The position numbers and the translations under genes were made by a program. A stretch of 64,000 nt of DNA from Hedera helix (Eukaryota > Streptophyta > Magnoliopsida > Apiales > Araliaceae), in NCBI GenBank assembly GCA_947179155.2, contig OX359266.1, positions 17,129,098-17,193,097 of the forward strand. Reading direction: 5' to 3'. The notes under the pieces were generated by a model. That model did not search any database and was not told where the DNA came from. It worked only from the letters and a program-made list of their open reading frames with translations. Numbering within the stretch: the first letter of the stretch is position 1; every line of letters begins with the position of its first letter. This document shows positions 11,901 through 25,272 of the stretch, piece by piece.

Positions 11901-13548
11901 TTCTTGAAGAATTTTCTTGAAAATTTCCAAGCTTGATATCTTCAAAACCACTCACTAAGAAACTTATTTAAATTTTTTCTTGATTTTTCTCCTAATTTTT
12001 TCTTAGGATTTTGAAGAGAGAGAAAAGGTGGTTGCTTCACTTGTTCTCCCCTTTTATGGCTACGATTTTGTGAAGATGGAGAAAGAGAAATGTTGTTATT
12101 GGTGTTTTTTCTTTTTTTTTGTTTTCTTTCCTTTCTTCAATTGGTTTAGAACTTAACCAATTTGGAAAGATGCCTCACGTCCACCGCCTCAAAGCTCCCC
12201 AGATTTGGACCAAAATGAGCATGCAATAATAATTATTTTAATACATTACGTAATTATTGCGTGTAATAAATATTTTATATAATATATATAAAATATTTAT
12301 TTTAATTCACTAAAAATTATAAATTGATTTATAAATAATATTTATACATTTTTCAGGTACTTTATTTGACAAATTTTGTACACGCATAATAACATGCATG
12401 TAATTATATGAGGTATTTTATACCTCCAAAATTCATAAAATAATACATACAACATATAAAAATTATTTTTCATACATTTTCACTTCGTTACTTGGACAAC
12501 ATGTTACAAACATGTTTATGTTTCTGAAATATTATCCTCCATAAAAATTCCATTATACAATAAACATAATTTTGAATAATTTAATAATTTAAAACATTCA
12601 TTTTCCTCATTTATTCTCCATTTCTTTATTATTTAACACACTTTATATATAAACCATATAATAAAATATTACACCATTTGTACAATTTTATTTCCTTTCT
12701 TAATTAATGTACTCTCCTTATATAAATTATATAAACATTTTTATATAATTTATATAATTATTATTTCCTTACTATTTACATTAACTTTCCTTATATAAAT
12801 TATATAATTTATTATTATATAATTTATATAATTACTTTCTCCTTATATAATTTCCATTTTACCCAACGTACAATTTATAAAAAATTTCTTCCATCCTTAT
12901 TCAATTTAATCTTCTTATATAAATTATATAATTATTCTTATATAATTATTATTTTCTTCATACTTTACTTTAATTTCCTTGTATAAATTATATAATTTAT
13001 TATTATATAATTTCTATAAATTACTTTTCTTCTTAATTAATTTATAAACTTCCTCCATAATTATTGATTAAATCTAAAATCAATAATTACAATTTTACTA
13101 ACTCCCTCATCAACTTTTCATTTAAATTTTAAATTAATTTAATTATTAATCCCTTTATCCCCATACTCAATAAACTTTATAATTATAACAATTAAACATG
13201 CACATATATATATACATATCTAATTCATATACTTCATATTACCATTTAAATCATAATTTCTGTTCCTTCACAATAATTTAATTGTACACTTTTATTATAC
13301 TATTACATGTAATTTCTCTTATTCTTAATAAATTGTTTTTAAACAATTTATTTCCTTTTCAATTATTTTAATTCAACACCATTCATCACCATCTCTGTAC
13401 AGATTTAATTTATCAATAAAATCTCATCACACACTTTAAATTACATAAAATATATCAATCATAAATAATTCAAACAACCTTGATAATTTTGTTAATTAAT
13501 TTCTTATTTAATTTTATTAAAGAAATCCCGAAAATTCGGGTTCTCACA
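8963..13548 (-). mobile_element. Solo LTR, 4,586 bp, TSD GGTTC
   Basis: On the plus strand it begins TGTAACGACCCCGAAA and ends CGGGTTCTCACA. It is flanked by a perfect 5-bp duplication GGTTC (8958-8962 and 13549-13553). There is no internal domain, so it is a solo LTR left by LTR-LTR recombination. The hairpin TGAGCACAACGGCTCA at 9565-9580 has the plus-strand form seen in the minus-oriented elements B, C and F, so its sense is minus (inference). It is very AT-rich, with AT hairpins at about 12680-13030, and holds no gene. The family is probably Ty3/gypsy Tekay-like, judging from its ends. Confidence 0.85.
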
Positions 13549-13598
13549 GGTTCGAAGCCTTACTTTTAATCCTCTCTTCCACTCCACTGAGCAGGGAT
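13549..13598. other. Unassigned sequence between solo LTR and element B
   Basis: This is the continuation of 8913-8962 once the solo LTR is removed. GGTTC at 13549 is its right duplication, and GGGAT at 13594-13598 is the predicted left duplication of element B. There is no recognisable content. Confidence 0.5.
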
Positions 13599-14610
13599 TG
13601 TGACGCTCCCAAATCTGGGTTCCATAACCTCGTGTTTAGTGCTCACAATACAATACATAATAACAACTAAATACATAGTCTTCATTAAACTTAGCAGAAT
13701 AATACATAAATGGTCCTTATGAAAATGACTACAATCCCAAGGTCTTCTAACATTAACATCAACAGTACATATCTTAATGGATCACAAAAGATTTACAAAA
13801 TATAATTACATATTAAACAAATAATCTATCTAACATGCAATAATCTAAGTTTTGACTTTTTTTCTTTCATTTGTCTTTCTTGGAGCACTCAGACTTAGCA
13901 GAAAAATGGTTCATGATATAGCAAGGTTGAGTAACTAGCTTGCTTAGTAAGTTTAAGAACAATTAATAAAAGATATATCAAGATTGAATAGAAAATAACT
14001 TCAGAGATTTCAACAATATATAATAATTGAAAGAACAAGATTTAAATTTTAATTTAAAAGAAATGATTGAGTCTTTATTGCTGAATGGCCTTTAAGGACT
14101 ATGAACTATTAGTTAAGGTAAATCAGATATGTATCTGATCCTTTTATTGTTTTGGTACTCAAAGGGATCAACCTCTTGTACCCTATATATATACATAACA
14201 TTTAAACATCATGCGCAATGGTCGGTTTCCCGAATATAATCCCGTTATTTAGGGTTGCTCGTTTTTAATCTTACTATAAGAATCCGCATCAACCAATGGT
14301 TTGGATAAACTTTTAAAAGTATTCAAGTTAATAAATGTATACACGCATTGTCTACTCAAAACAATTAGCTTAGACATTCATAAACAGTTCATGAATCAAA
14401 GAACTATAAAGTTTCAAATGCATGAAGTGCGAATACATAATCAATATGAATGTGGATTAATTTTCAATAATTAAACCATTTAAACTCTTGCAAAAATAAA
14501 TACAAGTTCAAGAATAGGAAACTTGCCTCAATCGTTGATTACAACTAATCAATACGATTTAATATCATTTGAATCAACCTAACAACTAATCAAGTTAATC
14601 TTTCAATTAG

Positions 14611-15160
14611 TATCATATCTAGGTTCATATAATAACCTTTGTACATCTTAATTTACTAACACTTAATTACATAAATAAATAATTAAGGGTATATCATGTG
14701 ACGACCCGGGAATCCCCTTGTTGGCCACGGGCGACCCCCGTTCGTCAATGGACAACCTTTTCCTTACTAACCACAACATAATATAATATAATGCTGCTAA
14801 AAACTCAATAAATTTAAACTTTTATAATATTCCCTTGAACTCTGTCTCCGAATCGAAATCTTTACACTGCTCTAGAAACTTAGAGCAGTGTATCATATCT
14901 ATAACCTTTGTACATCTTAATTTACTAACACTTAATTACATAAATAAATAATTAAAGGTATATCATGTGACGACCCGGGAATCCCCCTGTTGGCCACGGG
15001 CGACCCCCGTTCGTCAATGGACAACCTTTTCCTTACTAACCACAACATAATATAATATAATGCTGCTAAAAACTCAATAAATTTAAACTTTTATAATATT
15101 CCCTTGAACTCTGTCTCCGAATCGAAATCTTTACACTGCTCTAGAAACTTAGATCATTTA
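14611..15160. repeat. Tandem duplication of about 270 bp across an LTR junction
   Basis: Copy 1 (14611-14890) and copy 2 (14891-15160) are nearly identical. Each contains the end of the B LTR segment, the TATCA duplication and about 190 bp of the next solo LTR. The join carries an 11-bp inverted repeat: TACACTGCTCT at 14863-14873 and AGAGCAGTGTA at 14882-14892. Copy 2 lacks the right arm of this hairpin. Confidence 0.9.
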
Positions 15161-15174
15161 TATCATGACCTAGT

Positions 15175-17282
15175 TGTAGACACCCAAATTTTGCACTTCT
15201 CTACTAACCCTGGCAGGAGGGCAAAGTCGTCACTTGACCCGACATGCGAAAAGGAAGGTGGACCCCAACACGAAGCCACCCCAACGACTTACGGTCAAAA
15301 CCGCCACAACGAACAACGAGCATCAGGTTACTTAAGGCAAGGCAAACAGTTGATCCAGAAGAACCTGATTTGATCACAAAAGACGACTAATGGCCACTAC
15401 GCTTACGATGTTCGGGGGTCTCGCTCCCTGGTGAGCGAACGGCTGCCCAGCTCGCCGGTGAGCTGGCGGGGGTGGAAGGGGGCAGCACCCCCTGGAAGCC
15501 AAGCACAATTAGCAAATTCTATATCAAGTCGCAGCCCTTCGAACTAGCCTCCCAGAACAATATGACACGTTTCCCAGGGATTTTCGGATTGCAAAATACA
15601 AGCCTTCCAGCGAAAAAAACGAAAGATCGACATCAAACGCGGAAATTGAGGATGCATTGAAGCCGGCCGCAGTTGCACCTGCGGCCAAGATCTGAAGTTC
15701 TAAGTCGCCACTTCCAGTTCATTTCTTTAGCAGACGCGGACGGAAAAGAAAAGGAGAGAGAGAAAGGCGACGGGAGAGATAAAAAAGAGAGAAGAAGAGA
15801 GAAAAAATGTGAGATCTCCATCTTTTGTACAATCTTATACTAGGTATTGTATCCTATTTTGATTTTCAAGTGTTAAAGCGTCTATTTCATCATTTGGAAT
15901 GTGAAAAATCCGAGTTTCATAGCTTCGTTGTGTTTTAACGAGTAAATCTTTTAGATATAGTTTTATTTTATTCTTATTGCATTTGTTGGGTGGATCTACT
16001 GCAGATCCAAAAATATTTGGTGCATTGCTATTTAAATAGTTTGATTTTGTGTATTTTGAAGTTAAATCCAATGTAGTCAATATATGTTGTAGATCTGTGG
16101 ATTAGGGACGGTTAGGGAGGATTTATTGCGGATGGAATCTCCTCCTAACCTCCCGATGATATCCTTTTAGTTTATTTTATAGTTTTTACGTATGTAGCGA
16201 TCGCGATGCACTTTTATGTAAATATGTAAATTTTTGGGCCTTAAAACAATATCGAACCGTAATCGGGTTAAGACCCTGTAATAGTAAAATATGTGATTGT
16301 GGGTGTTTGGGGTTATTTAAACGGCTCACATGCCCATGGATAGCCCCGACACGTTTTGAATGCTTGTTTTGATTTACGACACAAAAAACGGTTTTTCAAA
16401 ATAAGGCAAACGATGAAGATTTTCTAAAAATGATCAAATTAGGATATTAGATTCACGAGATTTAAAAATTAAGAGTTTTGGCGAACTTTGATCGTTGTTT
16501 GACGAAAAGACTCCATTTGATTTTGAAATGTCATAAAAGATGTTTTCGTAAAAAAATAGATTAACGTTTTCATTAAACTTTGTGCATAGGGTTAAAGAGT
16601 TCTAGAAGTTGCCTTCATTTTATTTGAATTTACAGTTAGAAGGCAATGTACAGTCTCGATTCCTATTTGACAAAAGTTTAAAAACTATTGTTTTCTAAAA
16701 ATGACATCTAATAAAAAACCTCATCTTTTTCGAAATTAAAATCAATCTTTATTATAAAAAATGAAGCCTTGTCATTTGGGTCAAAAGACGTCTAAACGCT
16801 TTCCCGACAAAACACGTTTTCCATAAGAAATCAAACCGATTTTCGCGCAAAATTCACCACAACCATCACCCAGGCACGCACGCACACACACGCAACTCGC
16901 ACATTTTTAGGATTTTGAAAGGATGGGAAAACATCGAGATTGCGGTAACCGTGTTTTCACGGAAGTCGGAGGGTGCCTAACACCTTCCCCTCGCTTAAGC
17001 AAGCCCCAAAACTCTATGAATCTCGGTTCGCAGACCAATTAATTCAGAGTCACATATATGAGCCATCGATTACGAAAATAAATTCGGATGAGTTGGTACA
17101 TCCATTTCAAATATACCAGCTGGCGGCTCTGGTCAATTGACTCATCATAAAATCAACCTTTCAAACCCCGTCGACACTCAAGCCGACCCTTTTCCAAAAA
17201 AAAACACATCTTAATCCAAAAGGCAAAAAATTGGAAAAGGATTTAATATTAAAAAACGAAACGATTAATCCCGGCGTCGACA
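15175..17282 (+). mobile_element. Solo LTR, 2,108 bp, TSD CTAGT
   Basis: It starts TGTAGACACCC and ends GGCGTCGACA, flanked by CTAGT at 15170-15174 and 17283-17287. A GC-rich leader at 15418-15500 holds nested hairpins. A GA-rich leader follows at 15740-15810. Near the right end, GGGTGCCTAACACCTTCCCC and TCGGTTCGCAGACC resemble 3' LTR ends I associate with Tat/Ogre-type Ty3/gypsy elements, which suggests plus sense. No coding domain is present. The clade is tentative; the boundaries are firm. Confidence 0.82.
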
Positions 17283-18379
17283 CTAGTCTATTACAATCAT
17301 TATAAGTACATAAAACTCATTTACTGACAATTACAGTGACATTAAGTCTATCTATTTATAACATCTTCTCTCGTAACTAGGGAACATAATTCATTTGAAA
17401 GGTTTTATAATCACATGATACAATTTATGACAACGATAGTTTAAATACAAAACATAAGCGTCCAACTATAATCATTAACTACCAGATAACGACATGACTT
17501 AATTGACCACAACGTAGTCCTTAATTTTCCTTAAGCAACAATCATTCTTGATTTCTGGGCGCTACCGGGACTTTCAGATTTCTTCGTCCTCAGCTGAAAG
17601 TGTTTGTTTTAAGCTAAAGTGAGCATGACGGCTCAATAAGTCTAACAATTATCACATAACACATAGCTCATACATCATGCATGATTAACAATATATCAAT
17701 GTATGACATTTTATACATGCTTCTCTATTCGTCAACATAGCATTTAAGTCATGCTTCACAATTTATATCATTTCATGTTCACATGTAATCATGCTTCATG
17801 TTGTTCACATAATCCACACATAATCATACTAATTAATTATTCATATAAACAATTTGATATCACATTTTAACATAATAATGCACATAGTAATAAGTTCTGA
17901 AAAACTTGCCTGAATTGCTTCCTCGCTTACGCCTACACAATTCAATTACCTCATTTGAAAGACCTAATATGATTATCTTTCAATTAGTAACGCACATAGG
18001 GATTTATTTATCATTCTCAAATAAATTGACTCGACAACACATATTTCCTTATTTCCTAACTTATAAATTATAGGATAATATTATCACCTTTGGATAATAT
18101 TTTAATTACCGACCAGTATTATTATACATTAATAATATCTCATTCAATTACAAACGTTATTAACTATTGAACAACATCTTAATTGGTTACTAATATTATT
18201 AAGCCCTTAATAATATTCACCCAATTACCAATATTATTAATCTTTTAATAATATTTCATCACTTGCTATTATCATTAAATATTTAATAATAATTTACTCC
18301 TTGAGTAATATTTAAAGACTTAAACAATTAAATGTAACTTGTCTAATCACTTTATCATTTTCTTAATTTCTTCACTTTA

Positions 18380-18970
18380 TTCATTTAATATTAATTAAAT
18401 GAATAATTAATTTAATTAACTTTACTTGTAATTTATCATTACATAAACAATTATCTTTTAACCTTATTCCCCTTTAATTATTATTTAATATCATTTAAAT
18501 AATAATTAATTATCCTCATTTTTTTTAATTATTATGTAATATTATTTAAATAATAATTAATTAATTAACCCCATTTATTATTTAATATTAATTAAATAAC
18601 AAATGATCATATTATTCACTTCACCTCCCTTTAATTATTATTTATTATTCTTTAAATAATAATTAAATAATTAATCATCCTTATTTATTAAATAATAAAT
18701 AATTACCTTATTAACTTTATCTTCCGTTAATTATTATTTAATATCTTTTAAATAATAATTAGATAACTGATCCCCATTATTTATTATTTAATATTAATTA
18801 AATAATAAATAATTATTTTATTAACTTCATATACTCCTTTACTTTATTTATTATTTAGCTTTTAAATAATAAATAAATAATTAAATTTATTTTTATTTAC
18901 TTTATTTATTACTTAATATTATTTAAATAATAAATTATATCCTTTATTTATTATTTAATTAAAACTGAAT
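18380..18970. repeat. Array of AT hairpins in solo LTR
   Basis: There are more than ten consecutive imperfect palindromes with arms such as AATTATTATTTAAT and ATTAAATAATAATT, separated by short spacers that include CCTTAT or CCCCAT. Spacing is irregular, about 45-70 bp. Confidence 0.75.
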
Positions 18971-21519
18971 AATACATAATTATTTTATTCTTTTATCCTT
19001 ATTTTTCTTGAGTCCTTCGTATTTATTAAAAATACTTAATTGATTTATTATTTTTATAAATCTTGAATATCTTTAGTATAATTCATTCCATACACAAAAT
19101 AATTTTCTTTTAATTTTTCAACTTTATTTACTATTTTTAAATAGTCCATTTCTAGCCAAAAATTGCCCAAATTATTAAAAATTTATTTTTTATCATAAAA
19201 TCCTGAAAGTTATATGGGAGCTTCCTGCCATCATATAATACTCCCAGTAAAAATTTTATTAGCTTTGGAGTTAAAAATTTCAAGTTATAGCCATTGTTCT
19301 CTTTTAAAACTTAGAGAATCGTCGGGTCATAACTCACTCATCCGGGGTCAGATGGAGCTCATTTTTGGACAGTGGTTGCTCTATACCACATAATATGAGG
19401 TATATAATGGCCGAAAGTTTTAGAGTAATATAAGTGGCCAAAATAGGCCTTTTAAAATCTGGACAAAATATTTTTGGGTATTTTGCGACAGTGGACTGTT
19501 TTACGAGAAAAATCACCATGAATAGCTCGTTTAATATTTCTTAGTCGTTCCACTTGGAATCTCTTCCTATCTCATAGTACTACCACCCAAAATTGATGGA
19601 TCACGAATACGAGTTATGGAACATGAACAGTAATTCTGGGAACAGACTGTTACGTTTTGGGTTTTTTCGACTAAAATCGCTTTCATGTTTTGTTAAACTT
19701 TTTCACATAAATGAATACAAAAACTCATGCTAAATCCATTAAACTCTAAATATACTAGTCTAGCATGGTTTTAAGCATCAAGAACTTTGAAAATGGTTTT
19801 CTACCATTAAAATTAAGTATAGAGCAAAGAAAACATAAAAACTAGGGTTTTAGAAGGTTTTATACCTTTAGCTCTTAATAGCTCTCCTTCTTTGTTTTTC
19901 CAAGGTAAAAAATGAAGTTGGACATCTACACCACCACCTATGGCTGCCGAGCACTTCCTCTATAAACCCTCTTGGTGTGCTCTTTAATTATCTCTCAAGA
20001 ACACAAGTGTTATCTCACTTTTGCTTTCAAATGCTCTCTAGCAATTTTTCTCAAGAATTGGTAAAATGAACCAACCTTTACTAGCGTTGTTGATGAGTCC
20101 TATATATAAAACTCTCCTAAGCATACTTAACCCTTACTAATCCACCAACACTTGGTCAATTAGGCTTAATTACATAGGGAACATGGCCCCTTAATTTAGG
20201 GAAAAAGGACAAGCTTGCGAGTAATTTAGGGAAAATGAGATTGCATAGGAGTAATTTAGGGATCTGTGTTTTCTAGAAAAATGCTTGGAGCTTTGTGCCA
20301 ACTTAGCTATTTTCTCTCTTATTTCTCCAACACTTAACTCATGTTAGGTTAAGCCTCCACCATTTAAATCACATAATGGTTAACTCTCATCAATTATTCC
20401 TTTCTCCCACACAAGCTACAACATAGCTCCTAATCATATGAAAGCCTTCACATCTCTTACACCACTTACACACATCACCAACTAGTCACTTCTATCACCT
20501 TTTTGCTCCTACCAATGCAAGCATCACTTCATCATTAATTACACCTTATGTCACATCACTTCTCTTTCTCTTAATTTCTACACTTAACCCAAGTATGGTT
20601 ATATTAACCATAATTGTTATATATATATCTCACACATTATCCAAAGAACACAAAGCTCTAGCTATCACACAATTAAAGGAGCACGTGGCTCGAGAGCACA
20701 ACTCTCCATGACTTTCACATGGCTCGAGGACATAATTTTCTATGACTTTCACGTGGCTCGAGGACACAACTCTCCACCAACTAACTCATGAGTGATTAAT
20801 CCTTTAACTTTCTTTATCCTTCCAAATTAATAATTTGGGTCATCAAAATAATTATCTAATATTATTATAATATTTCCAATAATTTAGATCATACCATAAA
20901 GTAATTTAAATTACTTGTATAATCTCACAATATACACAACCTCTTGTTAACTAAATAACTTGGGTGGTTTATCCAATAATAATTAATATTATTCCTTAAC
21001 ACATTAATTAAGTTACTCACTTAAATGAATATATAATTTAGCCCATCAAGACTATCATTCATATTAGTTAAATAATTTAACCTTACACAAATATAATTAA
21101 ATTAATTAATTATATTCCATGTCTGTCATGATAATTCTTTATTTACTTATTAAATTTCCCACATATCTCATTATAAAATTTCTTACATAATCTTATTTGT
21201 CGAATAGTTCATCGAGTTTTAAAGGTATCATATTACCTTACTCTTAATATAGCTCCAAGTATACATAATAATCAAATTCTAGGTTTAAAAATTTTAAAAC
21301 CTATATTTACACACATTTAAATCCTAACGCAGAAATTAGGACAAAATATTTACTCACTTTCTACACATTTTACTTCTCCAAATCTAGGTTTTAACTTCAA
21401 CCTTTATTTCATCATCTAAGATCTTATTTAAAAGTCTTGTCAAATATCCGGGATATTACATATCAAACACATGAAAATATTATCATCATTTGATAATATT
21501 TTAATCACATAAAACCTAT

Positions 21520-22130
21520 ATTAATTATTTAATATAGTTTAAAGTTTTGTCAAATATTATTAACCATTTAATAATACCTTATTAACCTTGTAATATTATT
21601 AATCCTTTAATAATATTTTATTGAGTTTATAATATTATTAATTATTTAATAATATTTTATTCATTTTCTAATATTATTAATCATTTAATAATATTTTATT
21701 TATTTTTTAATATTATTATTCATTTAATAATATTTCATTTACTTTCTAATATTGTTATTCATTTAATAATATTTTATTGAGTTTCTAATATTATTAATTA
21801 TTCAATAATATTTTATTCACTTTCTAATATTATTATTTATTTAATAATATTTTATTGAGTTTCTAATATTATTAATCATTTAATAATATTTTATTTATTT
21901 TCTAATATTATTATTCATTTAATAGTATTTTATTGAGTTTCTAATATTATTAATTATTTAATAATATTTTATTCATTTTTTAATATTATTATTTATTTAA
22001 TAATATTTTATTCATTTTTTAATATTATTAATCATTTAATAATATTTTATTTATTTTCTAATATTATTATTTATTTAATAATATTTTATTGATTACTTAA
22101 TATTATTAATCCTTTAATAATATTATAAAT
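21520..22130. repeat. AT palindrome minisatellite in element B LTR
   Basis: About 15 units of 38-39 bp, each a palindrome of the type AATATTATTAATCATTT followed by its mirror AATAATATT and a TTTATT(C/G)A spacer. Units differ at a few bases. The same type of array is found in LTR E at 50150-50700. Confidence 0.85.
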
Positions 22131-23329
22131 ATTTAAAACTTGTCAAATATTAATATTACATAACATTACATTTTCTGACCCATTTTATTTTCAAAAGATC
22201 TGACCCGACGCGTTTTATATGGCTCGACCCGACCTAGTTAATAAAAAATTAATTTCCAAACATTATGGTGGTGGCAGTGAGACCTACCGCTGCGGCAGTA
22301 GTGTTGTTTTTCAAACCCTAATTTTTTCAACTTTGTTTTCTTTGGTTCAATCTTTTATAAAATAAAACATACACGTCCAAAATACACCAAATCAGTTTTG
22401 TTATCTTCATAACTTCTACTTTTTCAATATTTCATGGATCGATCTCATTTTCGAAAACGTTTTTGACATAGAATTTAAGATCGATCAATCTAGGGTTTTA
22501 AAATGACATATTTTGCGATAAACTTCATAACTCATAAATATAATTTTTTAGCCATCAAAATCAAATAACCAACTTATATATTTCAAACTACAATAATATA
22601 TAACACATAGCTAGTTAGGGTTTTACCGGTAAATCCTCATATGCACATTTCTTCTACTTATTTACATACCATACATATTAGTGTACATACTAAACATACT
22701 AAACTATGAATCTTCATATATATCCAAGATCTAGCATTATAGAGCTTCAAAATAGATTTTGAACAGTTAAAAATATATTTTGACCATTTAAAATATATAT
22801 AGACCATAGAAATGAAATAATGAAGGTATACAACACTTTTAAACCTTTTAGACTTTGATGCTCTTCTTCTTCTTGAGATAAACTTGGCTAAAGACTCTAC
22901 CTTGAATAATCTCTAGCAACTTCCTTTGTGATTTCTCTTATGCTCACAAGAGTTCTCTATAAAAAGCTTTTTTTTTTCCTTCTCTTTTGGCGTTTCTAGC
23001 AAAATGACTAACAACATAACGCATTGATGAAGCACTCTATTAATAGCACTCTCTTAATCTTCATTGACATTACTAAATGACTATCATTGGTCAAATTAAC
23101 CTAATCTAGGTTTACTATTGGATTGAATGACATTTGGATTGACTAGGTGATTGACCCAATCAAGCTAACTTGTAAGCCATTGGTTGAGTAACCTTGAAGC
23201 AACATTGGAGCAACACTTCACCACCCCCAAGTGGGCCCCTTAGCTACCGGCCAAATCTTTTTTTCTCCTTCATTTTTGCTTTATTTTTATTGCAATTATA
23301 TAATATATACATCTATATATATATACACT

Positions 23330-23440
<111 letters not shown>

Positions 23441-23880
23441 ACCAACACATTGACTTAGTTTGGGCTCCACTTTGGACTTAGTAATTAATTCTATTGGGCT
23501 CATTCATTTAATTTATTTGGGCTCAATTTATTCATTCCATTAGGCTAATATTTAACTAACACATGCTACATTTAATTAAAATAAGTATTGAGCTAGTTCA
23601 ATTATAACATGGACCAATAAATTAACTATGTTCATGGACTATTACGTTAATTTTATTGGACCTAGTTTAATAATTCATTCGGATTAAAAATATAATCCAA
23701 TTAGACTTGATTTAATTAATTCTATTACCTTGCTACATTATTGGATTCATAAATATACACATACATACGTATATTTATTCAATTATGTAATTGCATAATT
23801 AATTCATACAAATTTTTTAATTCATTGATAATTATTTAATAATCATCATTACAATGAACTTAGAATTCGTGATTATTACA

Positions 23881-23896
23881 TTCTCCCCCTTTATAA
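23881..23896 (-). promoter_or_regulatory. Polypurine tract of element B
   Basis: The minus strand reads TTATAAAGGGGGAGAA directly before TGTAATAATC of the LTR. It is the plus-strand primer site of this minus-oriented element. Confidence 0.8.
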
Positions 23897-23927
23897 GAAT
23901 TTTGTCTCCGGAATTACAAATTTAAAG

Positions 23928-25270
23928 CTACTCAAAATGATTCGGATAATTATTACTCATCTTTTCTTCAAGTTCCCATGTAGCTTCCTCAGTGTTGGGG
24001 TTCCTCCAAAGTACTTTGACAGAATGTATAACCTTATTTCGTAACGTCTGTTCTTTCCTATATAATATTTGGACAGGAATTTCTTCATAGGATAAATCTT
24101 TCTCAACTTTAAACGGCTCATAGGAGATGACATGCTTGTAATTCGGCTTGTATGGCCGCAATACTGAGACATGAAACACATTATGAATATGCTCCAGTTC
24201 AGGAGGTAGAGCTACCTCGTACGCCACTTCACCCACTTTTCTTAATATTTCGAACGGTCTTATGAACCTCGGACTCAGTTTTCCTTTTTTTTCAAATCTG
24301 ATTTTCCCTTTTCAAGGAAACTCTTTCATAAACACAAAACTTCCTACTTCAAAATCTTGCTTTTGTTGGTGTAGATCTGCATACTTATTCTGTCAGTCCT
24401 GAGTAGCTACTAGCCGAGCTCTTATTACTCTGATAATTTTTATAGTCTGTTGAACTAATTCTGGCCCCAACAGTCAACGTTCTCCTATTTCATCATAACA
24501 TAGAGGTGTTCTACATTTTCTCCCATACAAAGGTTTATAAGGCGGCATGCCCATGCTCGCGCGATAACTGTTATTGTATGCAAATTCTATTAAAGGTAGA
24601 TGGTCCTTCTAACTGCCCTTGAAGTCCATCACACAGGCTCTGAGCATATCTTCCAATGTTTGAATTGTTCTCTCGATTTTCCTGAAGACTCTTCCAAAAA
24701 TTTGATGTAAAGCGCGGATCTCTGTCTGACACAATTGATACCGGCACTTCATGTCTTGATACTATCTCTCTAATGTACAACTTGGCCAACTGATCCAAAT
24801 TGAACTTAATCTTGGTCGACAAAAAGTGCGCTGACTTTATTAGTCAATCCACAATCACCCAAATAGCGTTGTACCCTTTTTGTGTTGCTGGAAGTCCTAC
24901 CATAAAATCCATCATGATATGCTCCTATTTCTATTCAGGAATCTCTAACGGTTGTAATAACCCGCTTGGTCTCTGATGTTCTGCCTTTATCTTCTGACAA
25001 GTTAGGTATCGGCTGACACATTCTGCAACCTCTCTTTTAATATTTGACCACCAAAAATGCTGACGTAGACCTTGATACATCTTTGTACTACCCAGATATA
25101 TCGAGTATCTCATACTGTGGGCCTATTTTAAAATCTCCTCTCGTAATTCAAGCACCAATGGTACCCAAACACGATTTTTAAATCTTAGCAATAATTTGTT
25201 ATCCACTTTGAACTTGACCTCTTCCCCATCGGTCATTCTCTTTCTTATTTTATCACATTCTTCATCTTTG
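23928..25270 (-). pseudogene. Element B integrase, decayed
   Basis: The order on the minus strand is N-terminal zinc domain (about 25110-24960), catalytic core (about 24950-24650), and C-terminal chromodomain-like tail (24236-23928, with VKVLWRNPNTEEATWE). Relative to elements A and C, the zinc domain has lost key residues: IHPGSTKMY reads IYLGSTKMY and SRCLTC reads SRYLTC. About 25 residues are missing after FWKSLQ near 24690, including the HPQTDG motif. Several stops and frameshifts occur. The CAA codon just after ERTI is intact here, unlike in A and C. No active integrase can be made. Confidence 0.85.
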
Positions 25271-25272
25271 TC

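Larger units (their letters stand above)
14697..21460 (-). mobile_element. Solo LTR in element B LTR, TSD TATCA, with duplicated left end
   Basis: It begins TGTGACGACCCGGGAATC at 14697 (again at 14966 in the duplicate) and ends CCGGGATATTACA at 21460. TATCA flanks it at 14692-14696 or 14961-14965 and at 21461-21465. Without the nested 15175-17282 LTR it is about 4.4 kb counted from the second start. The TGAGCATGACGGCTCA hairpin at 17620 gives minus sense. 18380-18970 is an array of AT hairpins. No coding frame is recognisable. Confidence 0.85.

Noticed and set aside
15104..15660. Two plus-strand frames of 62-89 codons
   Set aside because: One crosses the boundary of the solo LTR at 15175, and the other lies in its GC-rich leader. 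Neither has recognisable features.
21520..22130. Regular repeat array resembling a CRISPR or satellite
   Set aside because: Units are AT palindromes without unique spacers, inside a plant LTR, and a related array occurs in LTR E. It is an LTR minisatellite.
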